From Datnioides undecimradiatus (taxonomy: Eukaryota; Chordata; Actinopteri; Lobotiformes; Datnioididae), in contig WARS01002740.1 in NCBI GenBank assembly GCA_008933995.1, forward strand, positions 62,001-126,000: a stretch of 64,000 nucleotides of DNA, given 5' to 3'. The notes beneath the pieces were generated by a model. It saw only the letters and a program-made list of their open reading frames with translations, ran no database searches and was not told the origin of the DNA. The translations under genes and the position numbers were made by a program. This document shows positions 1 through 14,312 of this stretch, piece after piece. Positions within the stretch are counted from its first letter, which is position 1. Every line of letters starts with the position of its first letter.

Positions 1-167
1 CAACAATTCAGCTCAGCTCAACTCATTCAGCACCATTGGGAAATCCATTGGGAGCAATTTGGGGTTCACTGTTTCCCAAGGACACTTCAACATGCAGCCC
101 AGAGGAGGCAGGGGATTAAAGGCCAATCTTCTTATCTTATACTGATCAACTACATGGTGGCACCATG
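1..167 (-). repeat. Teleost dispersed repeat with tRNA-like head, copy 1 (partial)
   Basis: Read on the minus strand, this contains the family's core: a GATTGGCCTTTAATCCCC box-B-like part, then CTCC, then CATGTTGAAGTGTCCTTGGG, then a run ending CCCCAAATTGCTCCC. The same core, diverged, occurs at 21288-21515, 34085-34330, 40310-40590 and 49937-50118. The copy is cut by the window edge. I treat it as a SINE-like element on the basis of its tRNA-like head, but the exact family name is not known to me. Confidence 0.65.
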
Positions 168-612
168 TCAGTTAAATTTACATTTTTTTCTTTTAACCAG
201 TATGCTTCAGAAACAAAACCCTTCATTTCCTAGATTCTATTGGTGTAGCTGAATCTATCAAAATTTATGTACTACAAACAAAAAAATGTTCCTATTTTAA
301 ATTTGCCCACCATTCACCTCAAAGTAATCACCTTGTGCAGTGATGCAGTCACTGAAAGGTGTGATTTTTTTTTTTTCTGAAGACACATAGTAAACATATG
401 TGAAAAATGTAACTAAGGCATAGTCATTACTGTAGCAACAGCCCACATGTGTTTTCCTGACTATATGACTGACACATGGCTGACCTAGTTAATGGTTTTG
501 TAACAATCAAAAGTACTCTAATGTTACCAAGTAAATTATTGCTTGTTTCTGACATTCCTTGCATATTGAATAGGTCTATTTCACTTATGTACCATGTGGC
601 AAATAAAACTTA

Positions 613-716
613 CAGTGCAGAGCAGTGGCAAGAAAAAGTAAGTGAACCTTTTGGAATTTCTTGTTTTTCTGCATCAATTTGTCATAAAATGTGATCTTTT
701 TCTTGCCACTGTGCCC
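613..716. mobile_element. Short MITE with 16-bp inner inverted repeats
   Basis: CAGTGGCAAGAAAAAG at 623-638 is the perfect reverse complement of 696-711. Between them lies sequence (GTGAACCTTTTGGAATT, CATAAAATGTGATCT) that I recognise as resembling the ends of a common teleost Tc1/mariner-type element. TA dinucleotides lie at 611-612 and 717-718, which would fit TA target duplication, but the outermost bases of the two arms are imperfectly matched. At about 104 bp it has no coding capacity and must have been moved in trans. Confidence 0.6.
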
Positions 717-718
717 TA

Positions 719-3700
719 TGGTGACAGTGAATTTTTAACTTGACTATAGTAATAGTTTTATATGGAACACTGATCAACACTAGGTGTCACACCTGATCAA
801 AATCATTGGCCACATCTTCCCCTTACCAGAATTATCTGTTCAGTGTTGTTGTAACTGAGGACATATTAATAATTATTATATTAATTGCAGAAAAGTTTTA
901 AGTGAAATCTGTTGCATTTTATATTACCATTTAATGTTCTACTGTTATATATTTTTTCTACAGCTACTGTTACTACATAAATACTACTACTAAAAATAAT
1001 TATGATCATAATGATGAAACTAATAATGATAATAAGGGTAATAACTCTGCAATGAGCTTATCAGATATAGTTCTTGACAGTTCCAACTGAGAGTAAGACT
1101 CAATATGGCACTAGGACAAATCAAGACCAACTGGGACATGTGAGGTCAACTGTGGGTACTTATTTATTGAAGATTATTTTCTATTAATAAGAAGAAATCA
1201 TTTACTAAGATATTACAAGATATTTCTGTTGGCGCTTTGGGCATTAGAGGGGGAAAGTGGAGTTTCACGAGAGAGATTGTCCACAAAACCAGATGTATAG
1301 CATTTTCACTGCTTGAAGGCTTGATTGCATACTTTAAAAAAATACCATAAAACAAAGGGACACACACCTGGCAGGTCAAGATGAAATGTGGCAAGGTAGA
1401 AGGCAACGAGGAAGGTTGTAACTTGAGAGTGAATGGAAATGAAATAGAAAGGAAGGAGTTAGTGAGCTGAGTGGAGTGGAGATAGTGAAAAGAGTAGAGT
1501 GACAAAGGGCAGTGAGACTGCAGCAAGACTGATTTAGATAACAGTATGAGGTGAAACTATGTAGTTGTGGAGAGATAAACGTAAGTGCAACCTTGAGGAT
1601 GGGGGTTAAAAAGATCTTCTTATTCTCCAGTCACTCTCTCCTAGACTGAGTTTCTATTTATATTTTTATTACAATTGAAAAAACAGAAGAACCTTCAACC
1701 TGCTCTTGAGACAACTCATACATTGAAGGATTGTACACAATATAATAAAATAACATAAGAATTGGGGTATGTGCCAGTAATTCACATCCCTTCTAAATCC
1801 TTGATTGTAATGAAACTATGGCCACAGCCTGTAACGCTGTGCTTCTGGGTAAGAGGGGTGATTAACCATAGGTGAAACAAACATACTCAAGAAATTTACT
1901 AAACCTAACTCCCAAATATAAATCAGAAGAAGGGACAATATGTCAAACAATATGGGAGATCACTCTTATAACTCCAGAGCTACAAAAATGTGGATCGTTC
2001 TATTTAAAAACAAATGTACACAGACATCCGTCCAGCCCACAGAAAGATTTGGAGGAAAGACAGAAAAGACAAAGCACAAATCAGTAAGAGACAGGTTGTC
2101 AGTCAAAGAGCTGCACAGGACCACGGGACAGACTTTCACACAAACAGGCTCATGAAAACCAAAAGGAAAAACTTGACTTACGACATATGGCCAAGACTGT
2201 AACACTTTCCCTCTATTGTGTCTGTATACTGTATATATACTGTATCCACAATCAAGAGGAGCTACCCAGCTCTGTCATTGTACCACGACAGAGGTGATGT
2301 TTTTCCCTTTGTGTGATCCAGGATTACAGAGCACAAGTAATTGCACTAATTTTGTCCTAGAGGAAGCCCATTACAAAGCAGAACAAAAGCTGGTGAAAGG
2401 ATACCAATTACCAGATTGAAAACTCCTGCTGAAGTAAATAGTCTTAATTTGATGTAATTACCAAGTTCATCAGCAAACATGAAAACTGTTTGTTTGGCTT
2501 ACAGGCTCATCATAGGCCGCTTCAGGGCAGTCTTTTCAACACTTGCTTAGACATAATTTTCTCAATTATTCCTGTAAATGACATAATTTATATGGAAGCA
2601 AACGGATGTTGGCTTTTTGGTCACAAAAACACACTGAGAGCAATTTGAATATCTTGCTTTAATGCCATATTCTTAGTAGTCATCACCAAATTCCTTTCTT
2701 TTTTGGCCTCTTTTTGTCCCCAGTCCTTTATTTCTTCCATTCTCTCTTCCACCTTCCTTCTGTCCCCCATGTCTGCTTCATCTCAACAACCCCAACCTGG
2801 AAATTTATATTTAAGCTGTACTCAAAGCCAGGAAAACTTGTGGCATAACAAGTATTCTGATGAAGAATTAATATTGCTGCAAGCCTCAGGGCATTGACAG
2901 AGGAGCCTTCACTAAAAATCATTAAAAGCATCAGCAGGATAGAGAGTGAAGCGGGCTGCTGCTCAGGCATACATAGTGCCTCTGTGGTTTTAGGCTCCAA
3001 TCGCTTTTCTCAGAACATGAAACTTGTGAGGTATCCAAAAGTCCTCTTTTAATGTCTTATTGCACTAAGCAGTCATTGCAGCAAGTGGCTTTGCATTACA
3101 CTATACAAACAAAACCTAACAGGAGGCAGTTCCATTTACACACTGCAGCTGCCAAATCCCATGCTGCTATGTTACAGCCAGCAGGCATTTGATTGATTTT
3201 CTGTGAAAAGCAGTAAATCCATTGCATGGATCATGACATGGACAGGTGGGCAGTATAGCAGATAGAGTTTAAATAACTATCATCAGGAAGAGGTGTAAAT
3301 TCTACAAACTCATCACTTTTATGGAAAAAAATGAAAATAATGCATAATTTTACAAAAAAAAAAAAAAATCTGTGCTGTGCAGTCAAACACTATGACCCTA
3401 GAAGCACATCCAGAAAACAATTACTACTTGCTACTAATTTATCTGAGAGCCAGTACTGGTAGTTGATCAATGTAACTTAAAAAGCTGTATGTGTGATGAA
3501 CTATGGTTCCACCTATGTTTCAGCTGTTATGCCATGATAAATTTGCCTTTTAAGTCATAAAATTGAAGATTTGTTTAAAATGTATGTTTGTAAAGTTTTC
3601 TACTGTGAAATGAGGTAATGTATTGGTGACTGTGACAATGGCCCTTTAACAGAAGTATTGCAATATTTATATTATTATAGTAGACATTGGTGGCAAATTT

Positions 3701-4846
3701 CCCAGTAAAATGCAGCATTAACAGCTTCACACACACAAAAAACCTGCCGAAACATAAGTTGACTTCTATTGCATAGCAGTCACAGGAAATTTAATACAAG
3801 CACTGACCACTTCCTTCTATCAAAAATACCAACCACGACAACCAGTGTTTTCAGCATTTGTTGACAGTTGGTCATTTTAAAATATTGCTGGGAGTACTGG
3901 AACAAGGAGGAACAGCAACAGTGAGCTTGAAGAGCTGTAGCACATCTCCAATTTCTTGGTGAAATAACCAGCTTCTCCTTACTGTGCTCACACCATTCAG
4001 AAACGCATACTGTTGCAGAAAAAAATCTGATCACACTTTCTTGCTGTGCAAAATTTCCTCCCATTCAAGACTTCAAAATGGTGCAGCAGAACTCTCAATT
4101 GACAGTCCGACCCTGAGGGATGAATTCATGGTGTACAAAGTGCCAGAGAAAACAACCATCATGCCCTCCTGATGTGAGTTGTGCCCCACTGACTCTCTGA
4201 CACTGCAGGGTTTTCCAAAGCTAGGCCTGCTGTTTGGTCTCTGGGTCACATCGTGGGCTATTTCGCAACATTGAAGGTTCAGTTTGACCCAGATTTTGAT
4301 GTTTGCACTCTGCTGAAGCTTGAGATCTGTGGTGATGAAGCAAATGCTTATGATCATCCTGGATGCACCATTAAGTCTCAGGTGCATCTCTCTCCACTCT
4401 GCTCCACAGAGAATATGCGCTTGGTCTACTTTTGACAAAGGCCACCTCATTGTCACTGTACAGAGCAGATGAGCTGAGCAGAACATCAGTGCAGACTCCT
4501 GATCGTAAAGCATACACACTCCTCACATTGTAGATGCACAAGAGTCAAGGAAGAATGACCTATGCTACCAGGGGGTTTGAGGCCATGTGGAGCATTAAAT
4601 GAAACCATGTCACAGCCAGCCTTACTTTTTTTAGTTGATTGTAGATAATAGTCATCTGCTATCCTTCTTACTTTAGAGTCCTTAAGACAATTGTGATCCA
4701 ACAATATTTAGCTGGTGAGTCAGTCTGATAGGCAACATCCTTTGCTGCAGTTAACTATAGAAATGTTTGGAATTGCTGGGACCCTTTCAGTGGCGTCATG
4801 GTTAGCAGGAAAGACACCACCAATTTTGAACACTGTGAACCCCAAT
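719..4846. other. No recognisable gene; presumed upstream FHIT intron
   Basis: This is AT-rich sequence without splice-flanked coding similarity. It contains a poly-A run near 3352-3368 and a 148-codon open frame on the minus strand (4073-4519) that matches nothing I know. Assignment to FHIT intron is inference, from the next exon's phase and the absence of any other gene. Confidence 0.5.
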
Positions 4847-4856
4847 AGTTATTCAA

Positions 4857-5820
4857 TTTCAGTTCAATTCAATTTTATTTATATAGCGCCAATTCACAAC
4901 AAAAGTCATCTCAGGGCACTTTACAAACAGAGCGGGTCTAGACCACGCTCATTACTATTAATTACACCCAACAGTTCCACCATGAGCAAGCACTTGGCAA
5001 CAGTGGCAAGGAGAAACTTCCTTTTAACAGGCAGAAACCTTGGGCAGATCCTGGCTCTAGGTGGATGGCCGTCTGCCTTGACCGGTTGGGGGAAAGAGAA
5101 AGATAGAGAGCGGTAGAGAGAGAGACAGGAGAGGGAGGGAGAGAGAAGGTACACCTTGTCGCAGACAAAGATATGGGAGTACATAACTGTAGATGAAAAA
5201 TGAATGGTAGGACAACAGAATCCTAGCTATGGCAATTATTTACAGTACAGTATAGAATAATGATAATAAATGGCAGTAGAGGACACGGGGCAGGTCGGTG
5301 GAGCCACAGATCAGATGTTCAGCTCTGGAGCCACAGGTATCTGTAGAGAGGTACAGAGAGAGAGACCAGACAGAAACAAGCACAGTACTAGGGGAAAGAC
5401 GACACAGAGTTAATGGTTCATCTGTGATAGTTTAAATGAGTTTGAGGAGAGAGAGGGGGAGGAGGAGATGATTATAGGATGTCCCCCAGCAGCCTCGGCC
5501 TATAGCAGCATAACTAATGGGTGGCATGGAGGGGTAGTTTAGACTATGGGTGTAGTTGGCATGGTAACTAGTACTAGCTGTAAGCTTTGCCGAACAAGAA
5601 GGTTTTAAGCTTTACTTTAAAACTAGAGAGGGTGTCTGCCTCTTGGACCCAAACTGGCAGCTGGTTCCACAGCAGAGGAGCCTGATAGCTAAAGGCTCGG
5701 CCTCCCATTCTACTTTTGGAAATTCTGGGAATCGCAAGCAAACCTGCGATCTGTTGGGGTAATAGGGACTTAGCATCTCATTGAAGTACAATGGAGCTTG
5801 GCCATTAAGAGCCTTGTAGG
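4857..5820 (-). mobile_element. L2-type LINE, 5'-truncated 3' end
   Basis: The element runs right to left. Its 3' end is the ATTCA-rich tail at the left, followed by the conserved TTTATTTATATAGCGCC block and about 700 bp of 3' UTR. On the right, 5590-5820 matches the last part of the reverse transcriptase frame of the long copy at 30710-33105. The match stops abruptly after CCTTGTAGGT, as expected for 5' truncation during target-primed reverse transcription. GTTATTCAA occurs at 4848-4856 and again at 5824-5832. This is a possible 9-bp target duplication, although part of the left copy overlaps the tail repeat. Confidence 0.85.
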
Positions 5821-6345
5821 TTTGTTATTCAAACACCAAAACATGGGAAAATTGTTGGAAAAATACAGAATTTCCCCTTTAATGTTATACCCAACACACT
5901 ATTGAAGCTCTGTTACAATTCCAAGATAACAAAGGCAGAACTATTTCTGACTTTTTTTAATTTACATTCAGCAGCAATGCCCAAACATGCCTTTGAGGAT
6001 CATGAGGCATAGGAGCCTTTTGTGTCACTACAAAGTAACCAGAGCTTACATTACAATACAATTTTCCACAAAAACAAGTGTGGAAAAACATCAGCATCCA
6101 ACCAACTCCTGTCATTATTTAATTGCTCCAAACTGTGGAACTAGAATCAGAGCTACACATATTAATTAGAAAAGGCTGATCTTTAAATATATTTTGGGAA
6201 GCTCTATACATACATATTTATGAAAAAACCTGATTTTTCTGAAGTTGCTTCATCTCAATCTAGAAACTGTTTTGACTCTTGTAACTTTTTTTGCAGCTCT
6301 TCCATTTTCTTTTGCAATTTGGCTAAATAGTTTATTTTAACAGTC

Positions 6346-6625
6346 AGGTCAAGTCAAGTCAAGTCAAGTTTATTTATATAAAGCACATTTAATGTGACAA
6401 GCACAGACTCAATGTGCTTATCAAGTAAGAGGGAGAAAGCACCATAAAACGTGAATACATACCGACATTATAAATATATAAAAACAAAATAGGTGACTTA
6501 AAAAAAACAGAAATAACAAAAGAAGCCTAATAAAAGAACCATACAAATCGTTCATGTAAAAGCCTGTCAAAAGAGATATGTTTTAAGACCACTTTTGAAG
6601 GTGGATACTGATGGCATGTTGGCAG
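6346..6625 (-). mobile_element. LINE-like 3' tail with CAAGT repeats
   Basis: A tandem (CAAGT)n run at 6346-6370 is followed by TTTATTTATATAAAGCACATTT. This is the usual tail layout of a second teleost non-LTR family, distinct from the ATTCA family. The segment near 6560-6600 (AAAAGAGATATGTTTTAAGACC) resembles the C-terminal coding end of such elements read in reverse. The right boundary is approximate. Confidence 0.6.
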
Positions 6626-9600
6626 AGCACTCACAAGTGAAATGTTTTTGTCTGTGTACTGACTCTTGAATGTGTTTAATTTCCATATTATTGTGAATTG
6701 TGAATGCACTACACACCCTATACACTTTAAATGAAGGATGGAATTCAGGGCTCACTTATTTCTTAACATTAAGCTGTGTTTAAAACTTGAAATCCCCTGC
6801 AGTTATTTCATAATAAAAGCTTTTGTCCTGAAATACATGAAGCATTTTACTGTAAAACAGCAATAGGAAGTATTGGCTTTGCCTTAACATAAGACATGAG
6901 CAACTGCCAAATAAAATGGAAATGAGTGAAAATGGGAAGGCTTGTCTGGAAATGCAATCAAATATACACGCCAAAGTTGAAGATTCTACATAAAGCTAAC
7001 TCCAATAATAATACCATGTTTTGAATAAAGACTGCTATATAGGAAGATACAGGCTTCATCTGTGCTTCGACAGCTTGAAGCATTGATTTCCAGTAATATA
7101 TTATAGCCAGTTTATACTCACTTTTACAACAATGCTCAACTGTGAGTCCGCTGTTTTTGTTCACTCCAAATCCAGCTGAATCTAGCTGCTGGGAGAGTCT
7201 TTGAAGGAGATACAGTCTTGTTCTTGTGAAATCATTATCTGGCTGAAATTCAGTCTGCTTTTCTGGGAGGCCAAGGGCTCCTGGGAGTTGGTGTCCTATC
7301 TCTCATGTGATGCTTGACAATGATCTAGGGGCCATTGCAATCCCCGGTCCTCTTCTTCTCTTATTGTTGATCAGTAACAGGGATTCAGCACTCTCCATTA
7401 CACAAGAAGAGACTATCAAGAACCCTACTCAGGTTTGCTGAATGTTTTGATCTGAGTTGCATTCCCTGGTGATTCATCCAGTTTCTCCAAGCAAAAACAA
7501 AACACTGAACCATTCAATATAAGTGCTTCAGGTAATGTTGGAGTCTGGTGAGGCTTTCAGATATGTTACAAAATATAGGACAGGACAATTCATTTTAGAA
7601 CATGTGGAAACACAATGTTTTATACATTGTTGTTGGGCTCTTTGTGTTTGTTGTGTTACATTGTAATCCACTGAAAATTATATCTTATAGAATAGTAGTC
7701 AAGCGGGTAAACCTGTATGATGTAGTTTGGCTTTTTTCTTTTCTTTTTTTTTTTTTTTTTTTACAGAATATGGTTGACATATGTACTTTGTTTCCAATGC
7801 AATATCTTGTACTAATTGGCTATTGGTTTTACTATTGGTTTTACTATTGGTGTCACTATTGGCATTTGGGTTAATACTCTTCCAGCCCAAATTTGGGGGA
7901 AAGAGACATATTTTAAACTCTCAACTCCATCTTAACATTAGTTTGTAGTATACATTAACCATCGCAAACAAATAAATACCCCAACTTCAACAGTAACCCA
8001 TACCATCTTTAAATGAAACCCTATCTGCCATTTAAATATAATAAAACTGGATATTTGATCATATTTTGAATTTTCTCCTTGTGTAATGTGCTGCAGTAAT
8101 TGGAAAATCCAGAATCTTTGAAAACATCAGTTTCATCAACCTTTGCAAAGAAAGTAAAGTTTAAGTTCACATTTCTTTGGCTTTGTTGTCTAGATGAACT
8201 ACACAATTTTGCCTTAGTCTTAAAATTTGCCTACCCATGCTGCCCTGGTGATAAGTCATAATGTGAAGTTATCTGTGGTTTCAAGATATTGTGAATTCAG
8301 TAAATGTAACAAATAATATGGTTTAGTCAGACATCTTTGTAAAAATATTTTACAGACATTGCTGTGTTGTGCAGATCAGTTGTGTAGAGTACTTGATTCA
8401 TATAACTGAGTCATTGTTAAACTACTTCAGAGATTGACAACGAACTGATCCTTTGAATCAGGTGAGCCTGAAGAGGGGAAACGTCTAAAACATGCAGAGC
8501 AGTGGGTCCTCAGGACAGCATTGGCAAACCATGTTTTACTAGACTGAATTCCCCTGCTCCTAATCTTTGTCTCTTAGTCTTTGTGCTAAATTATCTTAAG
8601 CCTAATGGCCTGTCTCTCAAAAAGTCAGGGCAATCATTTAATACACTACTGAATACAAGAGAGTCTCGCTCAGGTTAGACACCAAAAAGATCTAAAAAGT
8701 ATCTAAAATACAAAGCCAAGCAAACTGCGCAACAAAATGGCACAAATGCTATAGCTCTTTCTTTATCAACACTATTTATTTAAGAACAATACATGTACCT
8801 GCACAGTAACTACTTTCACTGCACAATAGCTTATTTATTGCTGTAGTGGTAAAATGGAATTATTTATTACTGTAGCTGTTTTATCAGTTAATTCCTATTT
8901 ACATCTTCCTTCTAGCTGTCCAGAGACTTTTATGGGACTAGGTGGAGACGGCCTCACAGCTACAACAAAAAGTAATGTGAATGGATCTCCTCAACAGCTT
9001 TTGAGAGCTAACCAAAATGACTCAGTTTTTGTAATGAGTAAGATCTAAGATCTATAGATTGTCACCTCAGCACTTTTCTTTCATGTTCCCATTCTGTTTA
9101 AATGCTCATTGTGGACCAAACACCAAAAGGGGGCAAAGACATCATAACATGAGCCAGTTTGTCATCCTTCATAAATGCCATCTCCACTAGAAAGGTGTGT
9201 TATCAAACCAGAAACACACAAGCCAAGGTGACTGTTAACAGTAATCCTTCAGATCAAGATTTGACATTTTAAGGTAAATACATGGGTTTGCCAATTTTCT
9301 ATTAGGGTTAAAACTAAATTATGAAATGCAACAAAATGACTTTTTAACTATACCCTGAACTATGTCAACACTAAGCCACATAAGCCACTGTAACCACAGA
9401 GACCAGTCTGGTCCCAGCTGGTTGTCTGTTCTGTTCTCCATCATCATCTGTACCGTGGATAAATACAGCTGAACTCACAATTTACTAATTCTTATTTACA
9501 AATTCCTGTGTTTCTGTTTTCAGATGAGCAAACATTACTCATGTGTTACCCATTTACCAAGTAAACAGTAATTAAGTACAAACAAACAAACAAAAAAAGA

Positions 9601-12600
9601 AAACAGTACAACATGCATCATTTATGAAATTATGAAAACATACGGTCCTGCTCCCAGAGAACACTGATTGAATGGGTATTTGATTTCTTGATTTATTTGC
9701 GATTGTTGATTTTTAAAATTTCTTTTCTGTTTTTACGGTTTGGGTTTAGCTTTTAGGTTTTAAGTGTTTATTCATCATTAAAACAGTTTTTTACAATGTT
9801 CACTTATGGGGTTATTACAGGTAACAATCAAGAAAATAGCACTTTGCCTTGAGAACACAGCATTCATGCTGTACTTTTTTGTGTGTGTTTTTAATCCACA
9901 GATTAAAGCAGCGATACCAAATGTCCCTGTGCAATATATTTCTGCCATTTTGCATAAAAAACATACTTTTCTAATATTCTGATATTATTTACCTTAAGTG
10001 AAGACAAATGCTTACTAAGGTAGAGACTGTACTTAAGTCTCTTACATGCCTGTAGCAAAGATGGAATGTGTGTGAGACAGTAGTGTTTGTTCCTCTCTCT
10101 AAGGTCCCAGGCCGTCTGACTACTTTAACCTGGTGATCCAGAAAAAACAGCTGTTCCTGTTGCTGACAGCCCCTGTACTTCTCACAGAAAGGTTAGACAA
10201 ACAGAAAAGCAAACGAAAGACAAAGGGGCAGGAGTTGAGTGGTGTGATGTCCTTATCTAAACGCTTAGTGCCCTCATGTAAGTGTTTACCACAAATATTG
10301 ATTTGTGCCCCTTTCCCTCTTCCCATCCCCTTCCATGACTTGTTTGTTTAATCATATCAGGTTCAGATGCCTGTTCATCATTGATAGAATTGACTGCTTG
10401 AGACAAAGCTGCCAATTTCTGTCTAAGGCATTTTCTTTTTTAGTTGCAACTTTAGAATGTTAGATCCCCTGAGTTTGAATTGATCTGATAGGGTCAATGC
10501 ACTTCCATGTACAAATCTGAAAGGGTAATGGGATGAGATAGTCATAGACTCTCAACTTTAACATGAACATTTCTTAGTTAATTATATAGCATCATGAAGG
10601 TCATTCCATTTTGTTTTGTGAATAGGAATTCATATATAAATCCTGAAACTATGGTTTAGTCATACTTCACTTGCTTTATTGCTTTATTACTGCTTTATTA
10701 TTTGTGATTTGATTTTCACGGTTTATACTACATAGACTTTACTACTATATGCAATTCACATGTCAACAACATAACAGTAGTCAGTGTTTAGTAGTTTAGA
10801 ACTGCCTCCATCAATGTAAAGTAATTTTAACTTCATACGCATAATAACTCATTAACTACGATCCTGATTAACTTAACTGCATCATTCTAATTTAATTTTT
10901 TATGATTTTGAAAGATATAATGGTTATAATGGTATAATACAATGAAAACTTAGGGAACTGTTTTTACAACCAAATAAATCAGATAAATAGATATATCAGT
11001 ATGAGACATTTGTAGTATTTTTCAGCAATATCACACTAAAAAATGTTGGTTAAAATAAATAAACCAAAACTGTGTATGCAAAATTACATTAAAAGACACT
11101 TAGTTCAGTTACACATACATTAAGTCTCTACAAATAGCATGAACCATTATTCATTTATAATATAGTAAATAACAAAACCCCCCAAAAGACATCAAATCAC
11201 ATATGCACACCAGTAATGTGAGAGCTGTGAGCAATGACGACTAACAACAGTTTTTGCAGCATATAACCAAATATTTTAAATATTTAAATAAAGAAAAACC
11301 TTGGCTTACCTAATCATATTCTCATTCAACTCCACTGTTATTATAATATGTTATTTATGGACAGGAAATAAGTCAAGGCAAGAGTCTTTGAGCAATGGTT
11401 TGGACAAAAATGTTTTCTATGGTCTTATTTTAACCTTCAACCTATGAGGAAGCACATTATTAAAGCCCTTACAGCTATCTTCAGTTTGCATATGACTCCT
11501 CGCTGGTTTTGTCTTTCTTTCTCTGCTCTCACAATCTACACAATGTAGACCCAATGCTGAGATGTCGCAGCGTATTTTCCTGGATTTTTTCTTTGAGTTG
11601 TGGATTGGCTCAGGGTGGCTTAAGACCATCTAATCCTGGCTGACAGTTAAGTAATTATTGTCAAGGCCGGCTTTGCCCAAGACACTGGGTATTGAGCTGG
11701 GGTAGCTATTGACAGGAGACAGGGGAATTCTATTTTTAACAGTGCGAGCCAGCTTTGGTAGCGTGAGAAATTGGACATGTCAGGCTTAGCCCACCTCAGC
11801 CAGTTTAGAGTTTGGTCATTTATTGTAGATCACGTATTGCATGAATAAAGTGCTTTTTTACATTTTATATATATATACGCTACAGCTTCATCAACACAAT
11901 AACAAAATATTGGTAGAATGTAATTTCAGTGAAAACGGTGAGAAGGTAAACCAGAATAATGTTGACATTATTAGTGGAAAGGCACATTGCTCTTAAATTG
12001 TTTAGGAACATTGAAGGAATATGAGTGTTCTGAGGAACATAAATGTTCTTCGCAGCATTGATATTTCATTCTTTTTCATTTAACTTGAGTGAAGGTAGAA
12101 CTTTTAAAAACCAAGATAAAATAAAAGACGTGAAATAACAAAGTGGAAATATAAGGCCAGAAGGAAGGGAGAATTTCTGAATTGCAGGTAACCATACAAA
12201 CAAAACTAATAATCAATGCCACATTATTAGTCAAATCAACCTAAACATGTAATAAATTTATCACAGACATTGAACCACACCCCTCAACCTCCTCTCTACA
12301 ACCAATGTAAGAATGGTTCACTTCCTGGATTATTAAATGCTGCCAATGAACATTATTCCGTCAGCAATTATTTTTCTTTGAAATACAGGTCTTCATGTCA
12401 ATTTTATGGGCTAAATATGGAGTAACGGGTGCATAATTTAAAGCACTGCATCTCTGCCTAATATGCTTATTTATCCTTGCGCTTTTGTTGACATTTCATG
12501 TGGGGTAATATTTCAATCATAAATCATGAGGCCTGAATAATATGCCCTCCAACAGAAGCGCTCTTTATTTACAGTGGGGACACATCTATACGCTTGCTTG

Positions 12601-14312
12601 CCCTTGTGTTAAGGTAAAGGTTCCCCTCATATAATAGATCACATATATATCTGTAGGCACTCGGGAGCTGAAAAGCTTTGACTCCTCCCACACAGGCTAC
12701 ATTGTGGGTGCATTTATCAGTTTAGTTCGATTGATGGCATAGATGCAATTTGATTTTAGTCTCTTGAAGTGGGAGATGCTTCCAGTTGTTGATCTTGGTC
12801 AGCTAGGTTTCCTTATGTTGTTTGTTAGCTTGTGCGGATGTAACTGGGACATTTGCTAAATTACACTGAATTTAACAGTCCTCAAATAAAGGTGTCATGT
12901 CTTGTCAATAGAAGTTCCTCAAGCTGTCATGCACTTCATATTCTCACAAAGTGACTCTTTTTGGCTAATCACTGTCAATCAATTCTAAAGACTATTCATC
13001 CGCAGGCAAAGAAATCTTATCTTCTCAGACAATGACTCTGATTTTGAAAACAGAGGCTTGCCCATCAGTACAATGGCTGTCAAGTCTCAAAAGAGCGTAT
13101 TGAAATTAAATTCAGATTCTATTTTCTTCCTCCTCACTCCCTTACCACCCCTGTTGTTTTTGTGATGCCAGGAGTGATGTATGTTTTAGGCTGCGAGTGT
13201 TCAAGTGAGTAGACATTTTTGAGCTTGAGGCAGACTCCCGATGAGCGCAAGGCTTTGTTCTTCTGAAAGGAACATGATGGGGAGCACTTATTCTTCTCCC
13301 ATTTGCTCTGTGCTGTCTGTCAGTGTTGACTGGTGACTGTGGGCTGAGTTTGCCCGAGCCTAGCTTCTTCTCATTTGCAGGCAGCACACCTTCCTCATCA
13401 CTGGAACCTTTACTACCTCTTCTCCATGAAGCCCATGCTGACTTTACATTATGAACAGCAGTATATGCTTTGCATGGGACTTTCCCCTTTTATCCAACAT
13501 TTTGAGTAAATATTAACATGCAGCAGTTCAGTACAATCATGCCATGATACAAATTGAGTAGTTGTGTGGGCATTAGAGTGCACACAGTATAAAAATGATA
13601 TGCAATACGGACCCCCACTGGACTTTGGTGAGAGATATTGCCATTACACTGTATGGTCAACATTTTGGCAAGAGTGAAATCCTTATTGACACGAAACAAG
13701 TGGGTTGTTGGGTGAGTAAGTAACTCGATTGTCTCTGCGGACACAACACATCACACACATTGTTAGTGACCAGGTGAGTCAATTCAATTTAATGAAAAAA
13801 ATTAAAAAATGATTCTGTTTTTAAATGAAAAATTACTGACAGAGTAAGACCCTGATCCTCAGTTAAAACCCCAAATTTTGGCAAACACTTGTGTTTCTAG
13901 CTTAGATGTTTTCATTTTGATTGACACCAACTTGAAGCTGAAGTTGTTCAGAAGTTGTTATAGGTTAATATATGTGTTTAGTATATATCAAATACTGAGG
14001 GAAACACTCAGTGATTTGATGATGTGTCTGATTAATTACAATTAAAAAACATATTTCCATATCTTTCTTATTGTGGAGGATATAGGCTTCATCCAGTGGA
14101 AATGATGTTTCGCCATCTTTGGCCTCTAGAGCACCAGGCCAGTGCAATTTTTAGATCATTTTAATATATTTTCTTTCACCATGTTTACCTAATTATTGGT
14201 CTAAATGATTTGTGATGCAGTTGATATTTCAAAGTAAATCAATACTGGCACTTTCAAAAAAAAAAATCCTCTGGCCATAGAGGAAAATTATCTGCACATT
14301 TTTTATCAGTTG
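6626..14312. other. No recognisable gene; presumed upstream FHIT intron
   Basis: About 7.7 kb of AT-rich sequence. It holds a 12-bp minisatellite at 7820-7862, a poly-T stretch at 7743-7762 and short homopolymers. I looked for the FHIT exon encoding the N-terminal 35 residues (GQHLIKPS, NRKPVVPGH) and did not see it on the + strand. The stretch 13130-13440 is less AT-rich than its surroundings but is not open in any convincing frame. Confidence 0.5.
7820..7862. repeat. 12-bp minisatellite
   Basis: About 3.6 tandem copies of a unit reading CTATTGGTTTTA, with the last copy diverged. Confidence 0.8.

Noticed and set aside
1164-1526. 120-codon minus-strand open frame
   Set aside because: The opposite strand is simply purine-rich, and the translation is low-complexity Leu/Ser/Pro without motifs, splice sites or promoter support.
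4073-4519. 148-codon minus-strand open frame, the longest unexplained one left of FHIT
   Set aside because: I recognise no domain, it has no splice or polyadenylation context, and it lies next to a LINE insertion. It may be an old transposon remnant, but nothing shows it.
4715-5184. Frames in the LINE tail, also repeated at 50460-50957
   Set aside because: They appear in several LINE 3' UTR copies with the same repeated words (SHLRALYKQSGSRP) because the tail is repeated, not because a protein is conserved.
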